Source: Cycloclasticus sp. (lineage in GTDB: Bacteria; Pseudomonadota; Gammaproteobacteria; Methylococcales; Cycloclasticaceae). Taken from it: DNA of 15,068 nucleotides. This document shows, one piece after another, positions 1 to 8,441 of the stretch. A program made the position numbers and the translations under genes. Numbering within the stretch: the first letter of the stretch is position 1; the number at the start of each line of letters is the position of its first letter. The stretch lies in NCBI GenBank assembly GCA_019090295.1, contig JAHRWG010000074.1, forward strand, positions 1 to 15,068, given 5' to 3'. Below the pieces are notes generated by a model. That model saw nothing but the letters and a program-made list of their open reading frames with translations, was not told where the DNA came from and searched no databases.

Positions 1-8
1 AAAGCGCC

Positions 9-1211
9 TTAAGTGATTGTTATTCTTGCAAACTTGCGTTTGCCAACTTGCATCACACATTCAGACCCCTTGCTTAACACTTGTGACTTATCTTTAACTT
101 TCTCACCATCTAGTTTTACTGCACCTTGCTTTATCATACGATACGCCTCTGACGTGCTTGCGGTTAAGCCCGCATCTTTTAAAGCGTTTGCTATTGGGTA
201 TGAGTCATCTGACACTAAGGCTACCTCCTTTATATCGTCAGGCACCTCACCTCTTTTAAATCTGGCCGTAAAGGCTTCATTAGCCCCTATTGATGCTTCA
301 CTTCCATGAAAGCGCTCAACTATTTCCAGCGCTAATTTTACTTTTATATTTTTGGGGTTTTCCTTACCTTCATCACATTGCTTGCGCCAGCTTGTAATGC
401 TTTCAATGTCGCAATAGCTTAGTAAATCATAATATCGCCACATTAATGTGTCTGAAATAGACATTAGCTTGGCAAACATCTCATTTGGCTCATCATTTAT
501 GCCAATATAATTACCTAGCGACTTTGACATTTTCTGAACACCGTCTAAGCCTTCTAGTATAGGCATTGTGATAACCACTTGCGGCGCTTGGCCATATACT
601 TCCTGCAATTGACGCCCAACTAACAGGTTAAACTTCTGGTCTGTACCACCTAACTCTACATCTGCTTTTAGAGCAACCGAGTCATACCCCTGTATCAAGG
701 GATAAAGGAATTCATGGATAGCTATCGGCTTTCCATTTGTGTAACGCTTATTAAAATCATCCCTCTCAAGCATTCTGGCAACTGTATGTTTTGCTGCCAA
801 CTGTATTAAGTCTCCCGCGCTAAATTCTGACATCCAGCTTGAGTTAAATACCACCTCAGTTTTTTCTGGGTCTAGTATTTTAAATACCTGTTCTGTGTAT
901 GACGTTGCATTTTCCGCCACTTCTTCTTTTGTTAACGGTGGTCGCGTCACTGACTTGCCCGTTGGGTCTCCTATCATCCCGGTAAAGTCACCGATTAAGA
1001 ATAAGATTTTATGACCAGCATCTTGAAATTGTTTTAATTTATTAAGTAATACCGTATGCCCCAAGTGTAAATCAGGCGCTGTTGGGTCAAAGCCTGCTTT
1101 AATGCGCAATACCTTGCCCGATTCTAGCTTCTTCTTTAAATCTGCCTCAACAAGCACCTCATCAGTGCCTCGTTTAAAATGCTCCATTAGCTTTTGGGTA
1201 GAGTCATGCAC
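9..1211 (-). CDS. tyrS: Tyrosyl-tRNA synthetase
   Basis: This cytoplasmic class I aminoacyl-tRNA synthetase charges tRNA-Tyr with tyrosine at the expense of ATP. The 400-residue protein has the HIGH-type signature as HLGH at residues 49-52, just after the FDPTAPDL stretch, and the second ATP-binding signature KMSKS at 227-231. Residues from about 337 to the end form an S4-type RNA-binding domain. The length and sequence style fit the TyrRS subtype common in Pseudomonas (sometimes called TyrZ) rather than the E. coli type. The start is a GTG at 1211, preceded by an AAGGA-like ribosome site at a slightly long spacing. The gene is divergent from the M23 peptidase gene, with a 201-base gap between them. 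The stop codon lies 9 bases from the window edge, so the gene is complete. Identification is secure; the exact start is a little less so. Confidence 0.97.
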   Translation of the reverse strand: MHDSTQKLMEHFKRGTDEVLVEADLKKKLESGKVLRIKAGFDPTAPDLHLGHTVLLNKLKQFQDAGHKILFLIGDFTGMIGDPTGKSVTRPPLTKEEVAENATSYTEQVFKILDPEKTEVVFNSSWMSEFSAGDLIQLAAKHTVARMLERDDFNKRYTNGKPIAIHEFLYPLIQGYDSVALKADVELGGTDQKFNLLVGRQLQEVYGQAPQVVITMPILEGLDGVQKMSKSLGNYIGINDEPNEMFAKLMSISDTLMWRYYDLLSYCDIESITSWRKQCDEGKENPKNIKVKLALEIVERFHGSEASIGANEAFTARFKRGEVPDDIKEVALVSDDSYPIANALKDAGLTASTSEAYRMIKQGAVKLDGEKVKDKSQVLSKGSECVMQVGKRKFARITIT

Positions 1212-1314
1212 GGTATCGCTTTTCCTTTATATGAAAATGTATAGGTTGTGAAAGATACGTTATCTTCTGTAAAAATCAACTTTTATAATGCTATTCTTGT
1301 TTCTTTTATCTAGT

Positions 1315-1344
1315 TTTACAGCCTCATACGTTCTAACCTATACT
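1315..1344 (+). promoter_or_regulatory. Candidate sigma-70 promoter for the M23 peptidase and anmK
   Basis: A TTTACA hexamer (1315-1320) is followed after 18 bases by TATACT (1339-1344); each matches the sigma-70 consensus at five of six positions. Transcription would start near 1351 and leave a leader of about 60 bases before the ATG at 1413. Another TATAAT lies at 1284-1289 but has no good partner hexamer. Found by eye only. Confidence 0.4.
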
Positions 1345-1412
1345 ATATATTGAGTTTAGATGTATTTACGTCAAGCTTTAGATCCTGCATATTAATTTGG
1401 TAACTTTACACT

Positions 1413-2795
1413 ATGAAAAAAACAAGCATTATAAACCGTGACTTTAAAGCTTTGTCTATTGGCAAGGTTGCTCGCTCTCGGTCCAGTCTTTTATTTGTAC
1501 TGCTTGGCACTTTAGGCTTATTTATTACCGTTTTGTATTTTAAAGGCAATGTCTCTAACCCATCCGACCGAGAAGCTACCTCACGCGAAATACCCATTGA
1601 CCTACCCGATGCGTCTAGTAAAGTACAAAGCACTCAATTAAGCGTCAACACTGCCCCAGCACTTCCAAAGCCTACTAGCCCCCCATCACCTAGCCCTCAA
1701 AAATGGACACCGTATACCGTTAAATCTGGTGACAATTTAGCTAAAATCTTCAAACATTTCAGCCTGTCCGCTTCAACCCTTCACCACATCATCAATTCTA
1801 GCGAACAGGCAAAAGCACTAACAAAAATAAAACCCGGCCAAGTCATTAAGTTTTCAAAAAATGCCAATGATGGTTTTCTTGCGCTTGAGTATGCCTTAGA
1901 TCCCGTAAGGTCCTTACGAATTCAGTCTATTCTTTCTGGCTATGAAAGCACCCTCATTGAAAAACCTGTAAAAATCGTGCATAACACGGCATCAGCTGTT
2001 ATTAACAACTCTCTTTTTTATGATGCTAAACAGGCAGGGTTGACCGATAGAACCATTATGGAACTCGCGACGATATTTGGCTGGGATATTGATTTTGCTC
2101 AAAACTTAAGAAAAGGGGACTCTTTCTCACTACTATACGAATCTAGATATACTGGCAACACTCAACTTGAGAACGGTCATATTTTAGCTGCCGAATTCAT
2201 CAATAGAGGCTCAACCTATCAAGCGGTTAGGTTTGTTGATAAAAATGGTCATGCAGAATACTTCTCCCCTGATGGCAAGAGTATGCGCAAGACATTTTTG
2301 AGAAACCCTATTGATTTCGCACGGGTAAGTTCTCATTTCAATTTGCGTCGAAAACACCCTGTACTTAATCGAATTCGTGCACATAAAGGCGTTGATTACG
2401 CCGCATCTACCGGCACACCCATTAAAACAACCGGTGATGGCCGAATTGTTTACCGCGGCGTAAAAGGAGGCTATGGGCGTGTTGTCATCATTCAGCATGG
2501 TCAGAAATATAGCTCCCTGTATGCACACCTATCAAAATATGGTCGTTATAAAAAAGGGGCGCACGTTAAGCAGGGTCAAGTCATAGGTTATGTTGGCAAA
2601 TCAGGCTTGGCGACTGGCGCGCACTTGCATTATGAGTTTAGAATAAATGGCGTTCATAAAAATCCATTAACGGCTAAGTTTCCTGCTGCCACCCCCATTA
2701 ATAAAAACTTAATGAGCGAGTTCAAGCAGCAGACGACTCCATTGCTATCCCAACTAAGAACTGCCAAGCAAACACATTTAGCACAGAGCCGTTGA
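1413..2795 (+). CDS. Membrane-anchored LysM-like/M23 peptidoglycan endopeptidase (MepM/YebA-like)
   Basis: Predicted periplasmic zinc endopeptidase that cuts peptide cross-links of peptidoglycan, related to E. coli MepM. The 460-residue protein has a short basic cytoplasmic N-terminus, one membrane segment at about 25-43 and a Pro/Ser-rich linker to about 97. A LysM/OapA-like domain follows at about 98-148 (it begins YTVKSGDNLAKIF), then an M23 N-terminal accessory region at about 155-300 and the peptidase domain at about 303-425. The metal and catalytic residues are visible: H324 and D328 in HKGVDYA, H372 in YAHLS, and H404/H406 in HLHYEF. The domain therefore looks active rather than degenerate. 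The ATG at 1413 preserves the membrane anchor, although no clear Shine-Dalgarno sequence precedes it. anmK follows after seven bases, so the two are probably co-transcribed, joining wall cleavage with wall recycling. Confidence 0.93.
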   Translation: MKKTSIINRDFKALSIGKVARSRSSLLFVLLGTLGLFITVLYFKGNVSNPSDREATSREIPIDLPDASSKVQSTQLSVNTAPALPKPTSPPSPSPQKWTPYTVKSGDNLAKIFKHFSLSASTLHHIINSSEQAKALTKIKPGQVIKFSKNANDGFLALEYALDPVRSLRIQSILSGYESTLIEKPVKIVHNTASAVINNSLFYDAKQAGLTDRTIMELATIFGWDIDFAQNLRKGDSFSLLYESRYTGNTQLENGHILAAEFINRGSTYQAVRFVDKNGHAEYFSPDGKSMRKTFLRNPIDFARVSSHFNLRRKHPVLNRIRAHKGVDYAASTGTPIKTTGDGRIVYRGVKGGYGRVVIIQHGQKYSSLYAHLSKYGRYKKGAHVKQGQVIGYVGKSGLATGAHLHYEFRINGVHKNPLTAKFPAATPINKNLMSEFKQQTTPLLSQLRTAKQTHLAQSR

Positions 2796-2802
2796 ATTAA
2801 AT

Positions 2803-3915
2803 ATGAAAGAGCTCTACATAGGGATCATGTCAGGTACAAGCCTAGATGGGACCGACGTGGCTATTGTTGATTTTTCTAAACAAGCACCTCGACTGGTTTC
2901 AAGCTTCTTTCAGCCATACCCTGCCAAATTGCTTGCTCGACTTAACGCTATTTGTCGCCACTCGGATGTTAATTTAGATGAGCTCGGTCAGCTAGATGCG
3001 ACACTCGGTTTGTTTTATGCTCAGTGCGTACTGCAAACCTTGACCTTAGCTAAGCTGCAAGCGGACGACATTATCGCTATCGGCTCTCATGGCCAAACCA
3101 TTCAACATAGCCCTAACGTCCCGCAAGCATTTACTCTGCAAATTGGTGACGCCAACCGTGTTGCTGAAAAAACAGGCATCTCTGTTGTTGCCGACTTTAG
3201 ACGTCGAGATATGGCTGCGGGAGGGCAGGGCGCCCCGCTTGTCCCAGCTTTCCATCAAGCCATGTTCCAATCAAGCTCAGAAGACTTAGCCATTATCAAT
3301 ATTGGTGGTATTTCCAATATCACCGTTCTTCCTGCTAACTCTCATACTCCAATCATTGGTTTTGATTGCGGCCCAGGCAACACGCTTATTGACCAGTGGT
3401 GCCAACACCACTTGGGCATAAATTATGATGAGGATGGTCATATTGCCAAGCACGGGCATGTTAACCAACCCTTACTTAATAGCTTATTATCAGACCCTTA
3501 TTTTAAGCGAGAGCATCCTAAAAGCACGGGGCCAGAATACTTTAATTTAACGTGGTTGAATAAACACCTTCAACATCACCCTACCAGCATCAATGATGTG
3601 GTTACTACTCTGTGTGAACTAACCGCAATGTGCATAGCGGAAAGTTTAGCCGCTTTTCCACGCACCGATTCAGTGCTTCTTTGCGGCGGCGGGGTTAATA
3701 ATCTTTTTATGCAAAGTCGTATTGCTGCTTTGGTTAGCTGCCCAGTCTCAACCACCGATAGCCATGGTATAAAGCCTGATTGGCTAGAAGCGATAGCCTT
3801 TGCTTGGCTCGCCAAGCAAACCATTGAAGGAAAGCCCGGTAATATAACCAGCGTTACCGGGGCTGACAAGCCTGTGATATTAGGGGCTATTTACCCAGCT
3901 AATTTATCCAGCTAA
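2803..3915 (+). CDS. anmK: Anhydro-N-acetylmuramic acid kinase
   Basis: This cytoplasmic enzyme uses ATP and water to open and phosphorylate 1,6-anhydro-MurNAc, giving MurNAc-6-phosphate during peptidoglycan recycling. The 370-residue length is normal for the family. Visible signatures are the N-terminal phosphate loop [12 protein letters not shown] (9-20), SHGQT (95-99), [18 protein letters not shown] (131-148), NIGGISNIT (166-174), GFDCGPGN (186-193, whose Asp188 sits where the catalytic aspartate is expected) and CGGGVNN near 295-300. The gene starts seven bases after the M23 peptidase stop with no evident ribosome site of its own, which suggests coupling. Its stop codon overlaps the stop codon of the convergent erpA gene. 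Confidence 0.96.
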   Translation: MKELYIGIMSGTSLDGTDVAIVDFSKQAPRLVSSFFQPYPAKLLARLNAICRHSDVNLDELGQLDATLGLFYAQCVLQTLTLAKLQADDIIAIGSHGQTIQHSPNVPQAFTLQIGDANRVAEKTGISVVADFRRRDMAAGGQGAPLVPAFHQAMFQSSSEDLAIINIGGISNITVLPANSHTPIIGFDCGPGNTLIDQWCQHHLGINYDEDGHIAKHGHVNQPLLNSLLSDPYFKREHPKSTGPEYFNLTWLNKHLQHHPTSINDVVTTLCELTAMCIAESLAAFPRTDSVLLCGGGVNNLFMQSRIAALVSCPVSTTDSHGIKPDWLEAIAFAWLAKQTIEGKPGNITSVTGADKPVILGAIYPANLSS

Positions 3916-4259
3916 GCTGAGAATGACGATCCGCAGCCACAGGTTGTTGATGCATTTGGGTTTCTAATCACAAACTGCGACCCCTGCAAGTCTTCTTTGT
4001 AATCCACCTCGGCCTTCTCTAAGTACTGATAACTCATCGGGTCTATAATAACACTGACACCGTCTTTTTCCAGACCATAATCGTCCTCGGCAATAACCTC
4101 GTCAAAGGTAAACCCATATTGAAATCCTGAGCAGCCTCCCCCTGAAATATATACGCGCAGTTTCAGAGCCTGATTGTCTTCTTCAGCTATCAAACTAGCC
4201 ACTTTTTGTGCGGCACTCTGGGTGAAATTTATATCTGCTTTTGCTGCAAAATTATTCAT
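3912..4259 (-). CDS. erpA: A-type iron-sulfur carrier ErpA
   Basis: ErpA receives Fe-S clusters from the assembly scaffold and delivers them to apo-targets, in E. coli including the isoprenoid enzymes IspG and IspH. The 115-residue protein has the three conserved cysteines in the usual arrangement: C43 in [12 protein letters not shown], then C107 and C109 in the C-terminal CGCGSSF motif. A ribosome site AGAGG lies about seven bases before the ATG at 4259. It is the last gene of a leftward series argC, DUF6776 protein, bactofilin, erpA, and it converges on anmK with a four-base overlap. A second A-type protein with a different tail lies at 9275-9652. The position beside anmK and the bactofilin gene, together with the CGCG tail, favour ErpA over IscA or SufA. 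Confidence 0.95.
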   Translation of the reverse strand: MNNFAAKADINFTQSAAQKVASLIAEEDNQALKLRVYISGGGCSGFQYGFTFDEVIAEDDYGLEKDGVSVIIDPMSYQYLEKAEVDYKEDLQGSQFVIRNPNASTTCGCGSSFSA

Positions 4260-4322
4260 ACTTAACCTCTTTAATTAAATGTTGTGCCACACGTAAGCAT
4301 GGTCTTGGTACTCAGCGCCAAA

Positions 4323-4739
4323 TTAGGCATCCTTTGAAGGGGGGAGTGTCTTTTTACCTATTGGCTCTACCTGCTGACGCAGTAATTGACCATTAACCTC
4401 GGCACCCACTTCCATTTCAATTAGGTTATATTTCACATTACCTGTGATCCTAGAGTTTGCTATTAACTGAACCCTCTCAGCTGCAGTAACATCTCCAAGC
4501 ACTTCACCATCGATAACAATTAATGGTACATCAACATTCCCATGAATTTGACCTAGTTTACTTAAGGTCAATGTTGCCGAAGCCTTCTCAGCTGCAGAAA
4601 CATTCCCTATCACCTTGCCATCAATATGTAACCCGCCTGTATAGACAATATCACCGGTAAAAATAGTTCCTTCGCCAATAATGGTTGCAACATTGCTTGT
4701 ATTAATTTCTTTCAATTTTTTATTATCCGAAGAGAACAT
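4323..4739 (-). CDS. Bactofilin (polymer-forming cytoskeletal protein)
   Basis: Bactofilins self-assemble without nucleotide into membrane-associated filaments that position wall-modifying or morphogenetic proteins. The 138-residue protein has a short polar N-terminal tail (1-18), then the repetitive beta-helix core at about 19-118. Regular short rungs such as GDIVYTGGLHIDGKVIGNV, GQIHGNVDV and GEVLGDVTA are visible. It ends in a polar, proline-containing tail. An AAAGG ribosome site precedes the ATG at 4739. It lies between a bitopic coiled-coil protein gene and erpA, and an M23 endopeptidase gene is nearby. Bactofilins often work with M23 enzymes (CcmA with Csd1/Csd2 in Helicobacter), so a role in local wall remodelling is plausible but inferred. 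Confidence 0.92.
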   Translation of the reverse strand: MFSSDNKKLKEINTSNVATIIGEGTIFTGDIVYTGGLHIDGKVIGNVSAAEKASATLTLSKLGQIHGNVDVPLIVIDGEVLGDVTAAERVQLIANSRITGNVKYNLIEMEVGAEVNGQLLRQQVEPIGKKTLPPSKDA

Positions 4740-4807
4740 GGTTCCGTGCCTTTCTGGTTCAGTAAACTTAGTTATCCAGCTAGTTTAACGCAGAATGTGT
4801 GTTTATC

Positions 4808-5536
4808 CTAACCTGCCTTTTTCCCCAGTAATTCTATCCAGCTCCATTTTTTCTTAATCGTTTCGTATTTATTTGAGCCTGGGGTTACCGTCAACACAAG
4901 CTTAACAGCATTATAACCCTCTGGAATCAATAGCTCTCCTGTGAGCTGTTGATAATACCTGAATGAAAAATCCTGGCGTTGGTCTTGGTCTTCAAAAAGC
5001 TCAGCAGCCCTTAAAGTCACCTGTTTACCCTTTAACCGTCCGACCACCGAAAGGCTATACTGCCCCTTCACACTGCCTTTTTGAGAGGAACCTTTCGCTA
5101 GAACTAAACTGTATTGGTAGCGCTGACTGTCTAGCGTGGGTTGCAAGGAGAAGCTTTCTACGTATAGTCCTTTAACAATGCTTTCTGGTGCAACAACACG
5201 CTGATAAAAAAGTAGCTGCTCTTTTAAACCCGCCACTTCTTCATTCAGTTGAGCGAGTACTCGCCTGTATTGAAGCCGTGCTTGCGCATCTATACTTTTA
5301 CTACTAGCGGTAAAGTCCTGCTGTTTGACCAACGATTTATTGTTTACAGTGAGCTCATCCACTAACCCTTGTAAGCGCTCTCGCTCTCCCTCACTATCTT
5401 CAACCTGACTAACCGACAGCTGCCCTAGAAAAAAAACACCGACCAAAGCGATAAGAACTATAAGGTATTTATTTCTGTCTAGCGTTTTCCGGTGCTTAGT
5501 TAAATGGTAAGGGTGTGGGCACTTATTTTTAAACAT
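4808..5536 (-). CDS. Single-pass membrane protein with coiled coil, DUF6776-like
   Basis: No biochemical function can be assigned. The 242-residue protein has a basic cytoplasmic N-terminus (to about 23), one membrane segment at about 24-40 (YLIVLIALVGVFFLGQL) and a charged heptad-like coiled coil at about 45-115. A C-terminal domain, probably beta-rich, follows at about 120-242 on the periplasmic side. By position between argC and the bactofilin gene it corresponds to the conserved hypothetical found there in Pseudomonas, which I recall as DUF6776. It starts 21 bases after the true argC stop codon, so the two are probably co-transcribed. Its neighbours suggest it could tether or steer the bactofilin filament at the inner membrane, but nothing in the sequence proves this. 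Confidence 0.8.
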   Translation of the reverse strand: MFKNKCPHPYHLTKHRKTLDRNKYLIVLIALVGVFFLGQLSVSQVEDSEGERERLQGLVDELTVNNKSLVKQQDFTASSKSIDAQARLQYRRVLAQLNEEVAGLKEQLLFYQRVVAPESIVKGLYVESFSLQPTLDSQRYQYSLVLAKGSSQKGSVKGQYSLSVVGRLKGKQVTLRAAELFEDQDQRQDFSFRYYQQLTGELLIPEGYNAVKLVLTVTPGSNKYETIKKKWSWIELLGKKAG

Positions 5537-5557
5537 CCTAAATCCGTTGTCTTGTCA

Positions 5558-6585
5558 CTACGGGTATAAGCCAACATAATTAAGGCCTGCCGCTTCATCT
5601 AGGCCGCACATAATATTCATATTCTGAATCGCCTGCCCTGACGCACCTTTTACTAAATTATCAATCACTGATAATACGGTCACAACCCCTCCATTTTGAG
5701 GCTGGTGAACAGCAAGCAGCGGTTAACACCTCTAACATCCCCTGTGTCTGGGTGTTCGCCTGCGGCTAACACATCCACAAAAGGTTCGTCTTGATAAAAG
5801 GTTTCAAACATTTTTTGCAGATCGAGTTTCCTATCTTTCAAGGGAGCATACAATGTTGCATGAATACCACGAATCATAGGTACTAAATGCGGTGTAAATG
5901 TTAAGGAAACCTCCTTCGAAGCCTGATGTTTTAACCCCTGTATTATTTCTGGTAGGTGGCGATGCCCGGCAACAGCATACGCTTTAAAACTCTCACCCGT
6001 CTCGCTCATCAATGCACCAACACTGGCCGAGCGCCCTGCACCACTCACACCGGATTTCACATCGGCTATTAACATTGATAAATCAATGGCATTTGCCGCT
6101 ATCAAGGGTAAAAAACCAAGCTGTGTTGCCGTTGGGTAGCAGCCTGGGTTAGCCACCAATTGTGCCGATCTAATGGCTTGGCGATTTATTTCAGGCAGCC
6201 CGTATACTGCTTCATTCAATAGTTCAGGGCAAGCATGCTCGCCTCCATACCATTTCTGCCATGTCGCAACATCTTTTAGCCTAAAGTCTGCCGATAAATC
6301 GATCACCTTAACACCTGCATCTAATAGGCCTTTAGCCATATGCATGGCGATTGCATTTGGTGTAGCAAAGAATACAACATCGCAACCACTGAGACTATCA
6401 AGACTAGGTTCTACAAAACACAAATGATTAAAGCCACGCAAGTTAGGGTAAACCGCATCTACTCTCAAGCCTTTCTCGGCTCGCGATGTTACCACGTTAA
6501 CATTAACATCTGGGTGCATCGCCAAGAGCCTTAACAACTCAACTCCGGTATACCCCGTTCCACCTACAATACCTACATTTATCAC
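5558..6585 (-). pseudogene. argC: N-acetyl-gamma-glutamyl-phosphate reductase, frameshifted near the 3' end
   Basis: ArgC reduces N-acetyl-glutamyl phosphate with NADPH in arginine synthesis. The N-terminal nucleotide motif [15 protein letters not shown], the catalytic cysteine in [14 protein letters not shown], and the conserved histidine region AGHRHLPEI are all present. The frame runs correctly from a GTG at 6585 (good AAGG ribosome site) to Cys290, then shifts and stops at 5680-5682 after 11 aberrant residues. The native ending continues in another frame from 5713 to the TAG at 5558-5560; it reads AVHQPQNGG, then [16 protein letters not shown], and ends NYVGLYP. Restoring four bases at 5711-5718 would give 343 residues, the usual ArgC size. 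The break sits in a TGCT tandem repeat (coding strand), pointing to loss of one repeat unit. It may be a true mutation or an assembly error. If real, the missing C-terminal part should inactivate the enzyme. Confidence 0.9.
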
Positions 6586-6645
6586 GTTACACCCTTCTTT
6601 TATTCGATCTATTTTAAGCGGACATTTTACACTAGCTGAGTCTGA

Positions 6646-6651
6646 TATACT
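6646..6651 (+). promoter_or_regulatory. Candidate -10 element for the ClC operon, giving a nearly leaderless mRNA
   Basis: TATACT ends only seven bases before the ATG at 6659, so a start point at the normal distance falls at or next to the initiation codon. No Shine-Dalgarno sequence is present upstream. No convincing -35 hexamer is seen at 16-18 bases; TTTACA at 6626-6631 is too close at 14 bases. The call is tentative. Confidence 0.35.
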
Positions 6652-6658
6652 TCACCCA

Positions 6659-7954
6659 ATGCCTAGTCAAAAAAAACACCATTTACTGTCTGCTGCTGCG
6701 TGGAAAACACACTTTGTTTTCTGGATAGGCGCTATCCTTGTTGGCTTAGCTACTGTGGCCTTAACAGTCGGTAGCGAATATGTTACCCAACTTTTTAAAT
6801 CGCTCCACCAAGAATACCTGCTCTATAGTTTTATATTTACCCCGCTTTGCTTAACGCTGCTGGCTTGGGTAACATTTAGGTTTTTCCCCGGTGCCGAGCG
6901 TAGTGGCGTCCCTCAAGTTAAAGCTGCTCTACAACCTGCTGAATCCATTGGTAGCCGACCATTATTAGGGTTACGCATTATTATTGGTAAGCTTATTTTA
7001 AGCATGGGAGGCATTCTATCGGGTGCATCAGTCGGTTTGGGTGGCCCCTCTATTCATATTGGCGCCGCTTTAATGGTATACATCGGACGTTTTGCCAACT
7101 TCACCCCACATTACTTAGAAAAAGGGCTTATTTTAGCGGGTAGTTCTGCTGGTTTTGCGGCCATTTTTAGCGCTCATCTGGCTGGAATTGTGTTTGCTAT
7201 TGAAGAAATGGGGCGCTCGTTAGAAGAAAAGACCAGTGGCATTATTATTACCGCTGTTATTTTTGCTGGTGCAACCTCTCTTGTTTTACTGGGACAATAC
7301 GCCTATTTCCCCAACAATCATTTTATTTTTCCATGGAGCAAGGCTTGGCTTATTATTCCTATTTGCGGCGTATTCACCGGCCTAATGGGTGGCCTTTTTA
7401 GCCTGATCTTATTAAAAGGTGGTGCGCTACTGAAATCAGTACCGTCTCTATCACCACTTAAAATTGCTTTTTTATGCGGCATCGTCATTGCTATCATTAA
7501 CGCCCTCACTCAAGGTGATACTGCCGGAACTGGATATCAGGAAACCAAAAATTACCTGCTGCATGCTGAGTCCATGTCAGCTGAATACCCCTTTATGCGC
7601 ATGCTTGCTACGATTGCCACGTTCTTTGTTGGAATCCCAGCTGGCATTTTTGTACCATCCTTATCTATCGGTGCAGGATTAGGGGCCAACCTTGCCAACC
7701 TTATCCCTATTGCACCTTTATCTGTGGTTATCTTATTAGGCATGAGTGGTTATTTTGCTGGCATGTTGCAATCACCACTGACTTCATTTGTTATTATTAT
7801 GGAAATGACTAATTCACACGAATTACTACTGCCAATGATGGCGACCGCTTTTATCGCTAGCGGAACCTCAAAAATAATTTGCCCACAGTCCTTGTATCAA
7901 GGACTTAGCCAAGCCTACCTTAGAGTCGACAACAGTGAACAAAAAAAACCTTAA
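6659..7954 (+). CDS. ClC-family chloride channel/transporter lacking the external gating glutamate
   Basis: Integral membrane protein of the ClC superfamily, which moves chloride or other anions, often in exchange for protons. The 431-residue protein has about ten or more hydrophobic helices and no C-terminal CBS domains. Family signatures are ERSGVPQVKAAL (80-91, holding the chloride-coordinating Ser82), GLGGPSIHIG (126-135), VFAIEEM (178-184), GIFVP (329-333) and Tyr413 in SLYQGL, which matches Tyr445 of E. coli ClcA. In the second signature the usual G-x-E-G-P has Gly128 where the external gating glutamate normally sits. The internal Glu182/Glu183 pair is kept. A passive or differently gated anion pathway is possible, by analogy with ClC-K channels, but is not proven. 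The next gene begins inside its last 20 bases. It is divergent from argC. Confidence 0.9.
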   Translation: MPSQKKHHLLSAAAWKTHFVFWIGAILVGLATVALTVGSEYVTQLFKSLHQEYLLYSFIFTPLCLTLLAWVTFRFFPGAERSGVPQVKAALQPAESIGSRPLLGLRIIIGKLILSMGGILSGASVGLGGPSIHIGAALMVYIGRFANFTPHYLEKGLILAGSSAGFAAIFSAHLAGIVFAIEEMGRSLEEKTSGIIITAVIFAGATSLVLLGQYAYFPNNHFIFPWSKAWLIIPICGVFTGLMGGLFSLILLKGGALLKSVPSLSPLKIAFLCGIVIAIINALTQGDTAGTGYQETKNYLLHAESMSAEYPFMRMLATIATFFVGIPAGIFVPSLSIGAGLGANLANLIPIAPLSVVILLGMSGYFAGMLQSPLTSFVIIMEMTNSHELLLPMMATAFIASGTSKIICPQSLYQGLSQAYLRVDNSEQKKP

Positions 7955-8441
7955 ACGCAGCCTTCTTTTTATAATATTAGCCGTTAGCGGCAGCTTTCTT
8001 TTGATGAATATACCTTTAGGCAACTATGCGCCCGACATTCATTTAGAGACCTTAGACGGCAAGTCCATTTCGTTAAACAGTCTTCGCGGAAAACCTACTT
8101 TGCTAACCTTCTGGGCAACCGATTGCCCTGGTTGCATTAAAGAAATCCCTCACCTTAAAAAACTGCACCATGACTTTAGTGACGATGGCCTTACCGTTAT
8201 TGCGGTTGCCATGAGTTTTGACAAGGCAAGTAATGTCACCGCCATGACACAAGAAAAACAGCTTCCCTATGTTATTGCCCTTGATTCGCAAGGAAGTGCT
8301 GCAAAAGCATTTGGCGATGTTCGCCTCACACCGACCAATTTCCTGATTGCACCCGATGGCCGAATAGCACTTCATAAGATTGGTGAATTTGATGTTTCTA
8401 ATATGCGCGCTCGTATTCAATCTTATTTAGGGGATAGCTAA
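7935..8441 (+). CDS. TlpA-like membrane-anchored thioredoxin-fold protein
   Basis: Predicted thiol-disulfide oxidoreductase facing the periplasm. The 168-residue protein has a basic start followed by an uncleaved anchor at about 9-26. A TlpA/ResA-type thioredoxin domain fills about 30-165, with the redox motif C64-P-G-C67 in FWATDCPGC and the cis-proline loop LTPTNF (Pro133). The start is taken as the GTG at 7935, because later ATG codons would remove the anchor; this makes it overlap the ClC gene by 20 bases. Its TAA shares one base with the hemJ ATG. Such proteins commonly reduce apocytochrome c, copper-site or other envelope thiols; which partner applies here cannot be read from the sequence. 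The tight coupling to hemJ suggests a link with heme or respiratory maturation. Confidence 0.88.
   Translation: MNKKNLKRSLLFIILAVSGSFLLMNIPLGNYAPDIHLETLDGKSISLNSLRGKPTLLTFWATDCPGCIKEIPHLKKLHHDFSDDGLTVIAVAMSFDKASNVTAMTQEKQLPYVIALDSQGSAAKAFGDVRLTPTNFLIAPDGRIALHKIGEFDVSNMRARIQSYLGDS

Noticed and set aside
1212..1412. T-box or other riboswitch leader upstream of tyrS
   Set aside because: The gap shows no T-box motif or long conserved stem, and T-box control of tyrS is a Gram-positive trait.
2211..2528. Reverse-strand open frame inside the M23 peptidase gene
   Set aside because: It lies wholly within a well-conserved coding region and its translation resembles no protein family. The same applies to the other reverse or shifted frames inside tyrS, anmK, argC, ClC, the porin and the transporter.
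5680..5730. Programmed frameshift in argC
   Set aside because: No slippery heptamer or stimulatory structure is evident, ArgC is not known to use recoding, and loss of a tandem repeat unit explains the break simply.
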